In this document: positions 56,807 to 64,000 of the stretch, in pieces
How positions within the stretch are numbered: the stretch's first letter is position 1
How the letters are laid out: every line of letters begins with the position of its first letter
Assembly (NCBI GenBank): GCA_947184155.2
Contig: CAMXCT020000835.1
Location: 62,001-126,000, forward strand
Source: Cladocopium goreaui
Taxonomy: Eukaryota > Sar > Dinophyceae > Suessiales > Symbiodiniaceae
Reading direction: 5' to 3'
DNA: 64,000 bases
Position numbers and translations under genes: made by a program
The notes under the pieces: generated by a model
Seen by the model: only the letters and a program-made list of their open reading frames with translations
What the model was told of the DNA's origin: nothing
Databases searched by the model: none

Positions 56807-59800
56807 CTGGTTTTTTCACATCAAAATCTCTGGTAGATCTAAGGCGTTGTTGATCCATCTACCAAATAGATGGTATCATACAAGATGGTGTCCCGTAGTA
56901 AGCTAAGTTGGTATACGACTAGGTGAATTCTATGGTTTATTATCATGCATGTTTATGGTGTGTATATATATATATATATTAATATTCATATTATATATAA
57001 TTATACTTATACATAATTATACATATAGTTCATGGAGTTTATGAACCAATTTAGCTATCTTGGGGAGCACCACCTTGTATTTAGGGATGTCAGAAGGGAT
57101 GCCTACCGTGTCTGCTTCATTCGTTAAGGTCCATTCATGATTTGTATTCTTTCAATGCTTATTCAAAAAGAGTGAAGCACCAATTGGGATGTGAATGGAC
57201 TGGATATTTCCAGCTCAGCAAGTTGAAGTTAGAGAGCAAGTATTGACAAGTTTCATGCAAGAGTGCCTGAGATCGAAGAAAGAAAAAATAATGAATGCCC
57301 TTCCGATCTTACACAATCGTGATCTCAAATCCTTCTGGCATAGCAAGAATATCAACATAATCAAAAGATTCTGTGACTTCTCGTGTGTTAAGCTTCTGTC
57401 TAAGAAGCTTCACAAGCTGAATGGCTAGTCGGCTAGTCCTGGATACGTTGAAAAAACATGTTTCGTAGCTGAATAGACTATTGCCCATCAAAATTGCCGA
57501 ATGAATGTGGATGTTTCTTGAAGGCTTCGGGAATGTGGATCACCTGGTACAGTAGACCCAATAACATTTGCACCCCAAGTCATCACCATTTTGGTGCTAT
57601 GGTATGCTATGATTTACCATCCCCCAATGGTTGGCAGACGCCCTTCACAGCCCCAGTGGCTCACGGTGGCATGTTGCAGAAAGGCAAAGTGGCTGCGGAT
57701 CTGATGCCGCCGCCCCGTGTCGATGCGCACCAGCAGCAGGGTCAACGAGCACCACTGGAACTGTGCATAGGCCGTGGGCCTAGGGAAAATGATGGGAATC
57801 CCAAATCTGGGGTTTGAAACCATCTTTGACGTGCAAAATCTCAAGTGTTTGGGGGGTTCTCTGAAAATTGCTTCCAAGATCTCTGATTCTTTGAAGGTAG
57901 AGTTGACATGGTTGGAACCACAGATGGGCCTGTCATTTTCCTCTAACACTCCAATTTTTTTGGTGGTAAAACCTATTTTGCAGATCATGTTGTGCTGTGC
58001 AGGAGCGGACTCTGCCCAGTGGTGATATTGTTTTCGGCCCATAGTTAAGCCGAACCCAGCGCCCTTACCACGTCTCGCCATACAATTTTACTGTCCAAGA
58101 GTCTTGATGAAGGTCCTGGAAGGCTTTCCTTGACCACTGGCTTTTGTGGTATCCAACAGGCAGTTCAACCTGCACAAGCCGCACCGAACATTTCCATGTG
58201 GTCCATGACGATGGAAGATTCCGCGGCGGGAGAAGTTGGAATGGAAAGCTGAAAACTTATGGGGTGAAAATGTCGAAACATCATCCATAACATCCTGGGA
58301 GTTCTTTTTTCCTATATGTCTTGGGATTCCTGTAGTCCTCTAAAGCCAATCCCTAGCAACTCCACATCTCACGTAACCTCTGGTAATCAAATCCATCATT
58401 TTTGGATGATTATCCCATTTTGAATGCCAAACAAATGAGGTATTTCCAGGATTTTCCATTGCCACGTTTGATTAGTGGAGGGTAACCTCTGTTTAAAATG
58501 AGGAAGTGGAAATCCCCGAACATTTTCCAATATATGGTGTTGTCTGAAAATATGGAACATTATGGAACCCCATTCCGTCCGATGTTTAATCACCATTTTT
58601 CCCCTGGGAAATTTGAATAACCATTTGGGGAGTATAGCGTATACCCCCTGTTCAGACACACCCAACACCATGATTTGTTCCTTAAATCGCGATGTTTGAC
58701 GGTTACATTCATCAAAATCATTCAAATTCAAAAAAAATAACCATTTATAACCCAGATGTTTCCAATGATCCAGCCTATACCACCATTTTTATTGCTGAAA
58801 TCTCGTTTTTTTTCTGGATAAATCCACCATTGCGGTGACATCTCCACGAAAAACACCACCCTTCTGATCTGGACACGCCTGGCATTCACCTGACACCGTG
58901 TGGCTGGAACATAGCCATGGCACAGCACTAAGTAGTCGCCTCAGGCGAGGTGAAGAAAACATGGTTTCATGGCATTTCATGGATTTGAATCGGGATTTAA
59001 ACACAAGAAATGGAGGGTTAACTGAGTTAATCATGGTGATTTCATGGGATTCAAGCAAGAATTTAATGTTGATTTAATGGCGATTGCAAGGGATTACCGG
59101 AGATTCAATGGGGGTTCCCGTCGGTACTCAAATATGGCGTGCTCCAGTAATTCAACAGTCTGCTATAGAAGCCATGGCCGATTTAGCTCCATGATTTAGC
59201 TCTTTAAATGGTAGTGTTCCATATCTAATGCAACAAATTGCCATGGGCTACCAGAGATTGATGGGGGTTCTAAGTCCCCAACACTGGGTTTACCAGAGGG
59301 TTTGCGTGGGAGCTATATGATGGAGTTGAAAGATTATGGCTTCAAATTGTTTTGGGACCCAAAAATGATATTGTTTCAGCAGATGGAACCTCAATGATTG
59401 GAAGTGGAGCTTCCCTCTGCAGCTAAGATCACGGGAGATGCCACCAGACACCAGCTGGAGCCTGGGCGTTAGGAATAGCATCTGGTAATCCGAGCTGCCT
59501 GGACAAAATACTCACTGTAGGCTATGCCTCAAAATGTATGGGAAAACATAGGACCCCAAAATGTTGATGGTTGAGCATCATTTCACATATCATTTCATAT
59601 ATGGAATTTCCCCACAAGAATCCCATTCTTTGGGCTATACCCCAGTTTCAGACTCACCCATTTATGATGTGTGCTTCATCTAAAGGGGGAGATCTCCAGC
59701 GGGCCATGCTTGAGTACCATTGGGTATCCCTGGTTGTTTCAACCCACGAATTCACAGTGTTGCAAAAGCCTGTGCTGCTATGTTCTTAGGATATTTTCTG

Positions 59801-60268
59801 GGCCCGGGCTGGTCCTGTCTTTTCTATCTGCATGTTTTCATCATGTCTCAATCACGTCTTCCACTGCCAAGAAGCTGAAGATCATAGTAGGAGGCATAGC
59901 TCTTGGCGGACAAGATCAGTCCTTCTTTGCGAGGAGTGGCGCCATTCAATGCATGTGGGATTCGAGGATTTCTTGCTCGGAAAACCATAGTTCTGACGGG
60001 CAAATCGCCCGTCTTTTAAGGCTGTAATTTTAGGCCACCAGAAAGAGACTGGTGCTTACCACCACAAAAAAATGCCAAAAGACCAAAAAAAGATAATGTG
60101 GTAAACCATAACCCCGTAACAAACCAGCCCATGAAACCAACCCCTTTGGGGTCATGTTACAGCATCCCATTCCTAGGTTGGGGATTGTTTTGTCACTACA
60201 CCGAACACATAGGGGTCCTGAGCTGGGGATATCCAGACGATGTAGGAAGCCGTAGGCGTGATTCAGAT
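56753..60268 (-). CDS. RNA pseudouridine synthase gene (RluA/RluD-type family), seven exons seen
   Basis: Converts uridine to pseudouridine in RNA. In transcript order the exons give LNHAYGFLHRLDIPSSG with the catalytic aspartate of HRLD, LILSAKSYASYYDL, LQLVSGGIS, DYLVLCHGYVPATRC, GKPSRTFIKTL, LLLVRIDTGRRHQIRSHFAF with the conserved TGRxHQIR RNA-contact motif, and DSRYSAAETFASDLQLC. The order matches the family. Most junctions keep phase only with GA, GC or GT donors. The usual GHPTVCDGKY after the HQIR motif reads QHATVSDSRY here, a divergence near the substrate pocket. N-terminal exons beyond 60,268 and the last exons after 56,753 are not identified. PPR exons follow on the same strand. 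Confidence 0.9.
57661..57760 (-). CDS. Pseudouridine synthase exon with TGRRHQIR
   Basis: WCSLTLLLVRIDTGRRHQIR then SHFAFLQHATV. The (T)GRxHQIRxH motif defines the family. GC donor at the 3' edge; acceptor either before TTCCAG or after it. Confidence 0.92.
58096..58169 (-). CDS. Pseudouridine synthase exon candidate
   Basis: LNCLLDTTKASGQGKPSR then TFIKTL, GCAG to a GA donor. The GKP.RT...TL segment corresponds to the strand region before the HQIR motif. Confidence 0.6.
58374..58485. mobile_element. Short inverted-repeat element, family B
   Basis: AACCTCTGGTAATCAAA at the left and TTTGATTAGTGGAGGGTAA at the right bound a short AT-rich interior, in a synthase intron. Confidence 0.75.
58535..58669. 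mobile_element. Short inverted-repeat element, family D
   Basis: TGGTGTTGTCTGAAAATATGG at the left, complementary to TTCAGACACACCCAACACCA at the right apart from a short gap. Same family as 7981-8088. Confidence 0.8.
58870..58939 (-). CDS. Pseudouridine synthase exon
   Basis: DYLVLCHGYVPATRCQ then VNARRV after GAG and GC. The leading GC joins C of the previous exon into arginine (ISRDYLVLCHG). The 3' edge is a GA donor here or a GT donor at 58,890. Confidence 0.85.
59433..59461 (-). CDS. Pseudouridine synthase micro-exon
   Basis: 29 bases, LQLVSGGIS with one base at each end, CCAG to a GT donor. Both flanking junctions are in phase. Confidence 0.85.
59876..59921 (-). CDS. Pseudouridine synthase exon
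   Basis: LILSAKSYASYYDL, AAG to a GC donor. It supplies the LL..AK segment that always follows HRLD..SSG. CA at the end joins G of the micro-exon to give glutamine. Confidence 0.92.
60218..60268 (-). CDS. Pseudouridine synthase exon with catalytic HRLD
   Basis: LNHAYGFLHRLDIPSS, GCAG to a GA donor; its last G joins GA of the next exon to give glycine (SSG). The aspartate of HRLD is the family's catalytic residue. Confidence 0.93.
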
Positions 60269-60935
60269 CTGCATAGATGGGGCGGCCGGCACCACGTGCG
60301 CTCCGGTTCAGGATGAAGGAACGTAACTGGTGCCTGGTCAAGACCCCAAGCGTTCCCATCTCAATACTATAGCCGACCGGCAGTTAGAATATGATCCAAA
60401 GGAATCCATGGATATGGATTGACGTCCAGATAATAGCATCCATACCAATTTCGTCCCCGGGGAAAATGCAGTTAGAATTCCAAAAATACAACAATAGTTA
60501 GAATATAAATAAGCAACATATATATATATATGTATGTATAAATATATATATATATATATTGTACAGTATAGGATTATACACAAAATGAATGAACATTTTA
60601 GCATCGGCCGGTATGTGTCAGAAACCTCATGCATTTGAAGGTTAGTTTGTACAATATCACTAGTTTGCAATGTGGCTGGGAGAAACTGATGCAGATAGAA
60701 TATAGAAACTAACCATAAGAAACATCTATCAGTCTCAATGCTTTGCAGATAAACAACTATGAACAATTATGATAAACGACCAATATATAACAAATGTATT
60801 TTCCGAAGAAAAAAACACCTTTGGATGCAACCCATCCATCAACACGTGTGCACTTTCGGGTGTGTGCGCATGATGCAACGCACAGTACAATACGGGTAAC
60901 GCGCACACACAGAGTAACCTGATACATATGAACAA

Positions 60936-63900
60936 TAGTTTGTCCAATATCACTGGTTTGCACGAAGGTTGGACGAAAGTCATGCAGTTAGAATATGGGA
61001 ATGAATGCAGGTTCGCAGTTCGCACCATCTCACTGCCATACTTCAAGCAGGCAATTGCAACCAAACAACCTGACAGTATACAAACTGAGACAATGCAACC
61101 CATGTGGTGCAACCCAAACATCAACACGTATTTGTTCAATACCACTGGTTTGCACGAAGGTTGGAAAAAAACATGCACTTAGAATATGGGAAGTAATGCA
61201 GGTGCGCACCATCTCACAGCTTTATTTTTAAGCAGGCAGTTACAACCAAGCAACCTGCCAGTATGCAAATTGTATCAAATTGCAACTATGCAACCCATGT
61301 GGTCCAGCCCAAACATACACACTAGTTTGTCCAATGCCATTAGTTTGCAAAAGGTTGGAAGACAATCATGCAGGTGGGATGCGGGTAATAATGGAGGTTC
61401 ATACCATTTCACTGCTGTACTTCAAGCAGGCAGATACAACGAAACAACCTACCGCTATTCAAACTGTGACAATGCAACCCATGTGGTGTAACCCAAACAT
61501 CAACACGTATTTGTTCAGTACCACTGGTTTGCACGAAGGTTGGAAGAAAATTCATGCAGTTAGAATATGGGAATGAATGCAGGCGCGCACCATCTCACAG
61601 CTTTTTTTTTAAGCAGGCAGTTACAACCAAACAACCTGCCAGTATGCAAATTGTATCAAATTGCGACAATGCAACCCATGTGGTCCAACCCAAACATACA
61701 CACTAGTTTGTCCAATACCATTAGTTTGCAAAAGGTGGGAAGACAATCATGCAGGTGGAATGCGGGTAATAATGGAGGTTCATACCATTTCACTGCTATA
61801 CTTCAAGCAGGCAGATACAACGAAACAACCTACCGCTATTCAAACTGTGACAATGCAACCCATGCGGTGTAACCCAAACATCAACACGTATTTGTTTAAT
61901 AGCACTGGTTTGCACGAAGGTTGGAAGAAGTTCACGCAGTTAGAATATGGGAATGAATGCAGGTGCGCACCATCTCACAGCTTTATTTTTAAGCAGGCAG
62001 TTACAACCAAACAACCTGCCAGTATGCAAATTGTATCAAATTGCGACAATGCAACCCATGTGGTCCAACCCAAACATACACACTAGTCTGTCCAATACTA
62101 CGGGTTTGCATCAAGGTTGGAAGAAAGTCATGCAGTTAGAATATGGGAATTGATGCAGGTTCGCTCCATCTCACTGCCATACTTCAAGCAGGCAATTGCA
62201 ACCTAACAACCTGACAGTATACAAACTGAGACAATGCAACCCATGTGCCCATGTGGTGCAACCCAAACATCAGCACGTATTTGTTCAATACCACTGGTTT
62301 GCACGAAGGTTGGGAGAAAAACGTGCAATTAGAATATGGGAATGAATGCAGGTTCGCACCATCTCACAACTTTATTTCTAAGCAAGCAGTTTCAACCAAA
62401 CAACCTGCCAGTATACAAGTTGTGCGAAACTGTGCCAACGCAACCCATGTGGAGCAACCCAAATATCAACATTGCTTGTCCAATACTACGGGTTTGCATC
62501 AAGGTTGGAAGAAAGTCATGCAGTTAGAATATGGGAATTGATGCAGGTTCGCTCCATCTCACTGCTATACTTCAAGCAGGCAATTGCAACCTAACAACCT
62601 ACAAGTACCAGTATACAAACTGTGACAATGCAACCCATGTGTTGCAACCCAAACATCAGCACGTATTTGTTCAATACCACTGGTTTGCACGAAGGTTGGG
62701 AGAAAAACATGCAGTTAAAATATGGGAATGAATTCAGGTTCGCACCATCTCACAACTTTGCTTCTAAGCAGGCAATTTCAACCAAACAACCTGCCAGTAT
62801 ACAAGTTGTGCGAAACTGTGCCAACGCAACCCATGTGGAGCAACCCAGATATCAACATTGCTTATCCAATACTACGGGTTTGCATCAAGGTTGGAAGAAA
62901 GTCATGCAGTTAGAATATGGGAATTGATGCAGGTTCGCTCCATCTCACTGCTATACTTCAAGCAGGCAATTGCAACCAAACAACCTGACAGTATACAAAC
63001 TGAGACTATGCAACCCATGTGGTGCAACCCAAACATCAGCACGTATTTGTTCAATACCACTGGTTTGCACGAAGGTTGGGAGAAAAACATGCAGTTAGAA
63101 TATGGGAATGAATTCAGGTTCGCACCATCTCACAACTTTGTTTCTAAGCAGGCAATTTCAACCAAACAACCTGCCAGTATACAAGTTGTGCGAAACTGTG
63201 ACAATGCAACCCATGTGGTTAAACCCAAACATCAACATTTGCTTGTCCAATACTACGGGTTTGCATCAAGGTTGGAAGAAAGGCATGCAGTTAGAATATG
63301 GGAATTGATGCAGGTTCGCTCCATCTCACTGCTATACTTTAAGCAAGCAATTGCAACCTAACAACCTACAAGTACCAGTATACAAACTGTGACAATGCAA
63401 CCCATGTGGTGAACCCAAACATCAACATTTGCTTGTCCAATACTACTGGTTTGCATCAAGGTTGGAAGAAAGTCATGCAGTTAGAATATGGGAATTGATG
63501 CAGGTTCGCTCCATCTCACTGCCATACTTCAAGCAGGCAATTGCAACCAAACAACCTGACAGTATACAAACTGAGACAATGCAACCCATGTGCCCATGTG
63601 GTGCAACCCAAACATCAGCACGTATTTGTTCAATACCACTGGTTTGCACGAAGGTTGGGAGAAAAACGTGCAATTAGAATATGGGAATGAATGCAGGTTC
63701 GTTTCTAAGCAAGCAATTTCAACCAAACAACCTGCCAGTATACAAGTTGTGCGAAACTGTGCCAACGCAACCCATGTGGAGCAACCCAAATATCAACATT
63801 GCTTGTCCAATACTACGGGTTTGCATCAAGGTTGGAAGAAAGTCATGCAGCTAGAATATGGGAATTGATGCAGGTTCGCTCCATCTCACTGCTATACTTT

Positions 63901-64000
63901 AAGCTTGCAATGCCATACTTCAAGCAGGCAATTGCAACCAAACAACCTGACAGCATACAAACTGAGACAATGAAACCCATGTGGTGCAACCCAAACATCA
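60936..64000. repeat. Satellite array of about 190-bp units, continuing past the window
   Basis: About 16 copies of a 185-196 bp unit. The marker CATGCAGTTAGAATATGGGA or a variant appears at about 60,981, 61,172, 61,367, 61,553, 61,748, 61,933, 62,129, 62,322 and on to 63,840. Three sub-types alternate: one with ACCACTGGTTTGCACGAAGG, one with ACTACGGGTTTGCATCAAGG, one with CATTAGTTTGCAAAAGG. The many open frames across it are translated repeats. Confidence 0.97.

Noticed and set aside
60936-64000. Many open frames of 60-167 codons across the satellite
   Set aside because: They are translations of the tandem repeat in several frames and both strands.
1-64000. CRISPR-like array or bacterial operon
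   Set aside because: No regularly spaced repeats with unique spacers, no compact co-directional full-length genes and no ribosome-binding pattern; the tandem arrays have no spacers.

Overview
The window looks like dinoflagellate nuclear DNA, most likely from the Symbiodiniaceae, though the assignment is by inference. It is AT-leaning and packed with introns, short inverted-repeat elements, minisatellites and a satellite. Every protein-coding exon I can recognise lies on the minus strand. In the best chains of exons, reading frame and protein family both hold across junctions only if introns start with GT, GC or GA and end at AG followed by G. That splice pattern, same-strand gene packing, and the families seen (pentatricopeptide repeats, a particular pseudouridine synthase type, a four-domain-type channel) fit dinoflagellates. 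Few continuous open frames are real genes; most coding DNA is in exons of 29 to 180 bases spaced about 0.5 to 2 kb apart.

Layout, in transcription order (right to left). 60.9-64.0 kb: a satellite of about 190-bp units that runs off the window. 60.3-56.75 kb: a pseudouridine synthase gene whose catalytic HRLD motif and RNA-binding TGRRHQIR motif lie on separate exons. 55.8-42.0 kb: about ten exons, several with clear pentatricopeptide (PPR) repeats; whether these are a separate gene or the continuation of the synthase gene is open. Inside this stretch, 46.2-47.2 kb holds an intronless, 5'-truncated helicase pseudogene with one in-frame stop. 41.4-30.1 kb: exons of one or more unidentified genes, including two pairs of transmembrane exons that join in phase and a B-box zinc-finger exon. 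28.6-12.9 kb: scattered exons, some transmembrane, with no family assigned. 12.3-0.4 kb: a voltage-gated cation channel domain, traced from S1 through the S4 voltage sensor, S5, the pore loop (TLEGW, with the selectivity glutamate) to the start of S6. Its 3' end is beyond the left edge.

Between exons the DNA is intronic or intergenic. It carries at least five families of short inverted-repeat (MITE-like) elements, a composite minisatellite element in two full copies and one fragment, a 53-bp tandem array, a cluster of CGCGAAAGTT-type palindromic repeats, and several AT microsatellites. No rRNA gene, convincing tRNA, CRISPR array or bacterial-type operon was seen. Exon edges were placed by eye from splice motifs, frame and family similarity, so individual boundaries may be off by a few bases.
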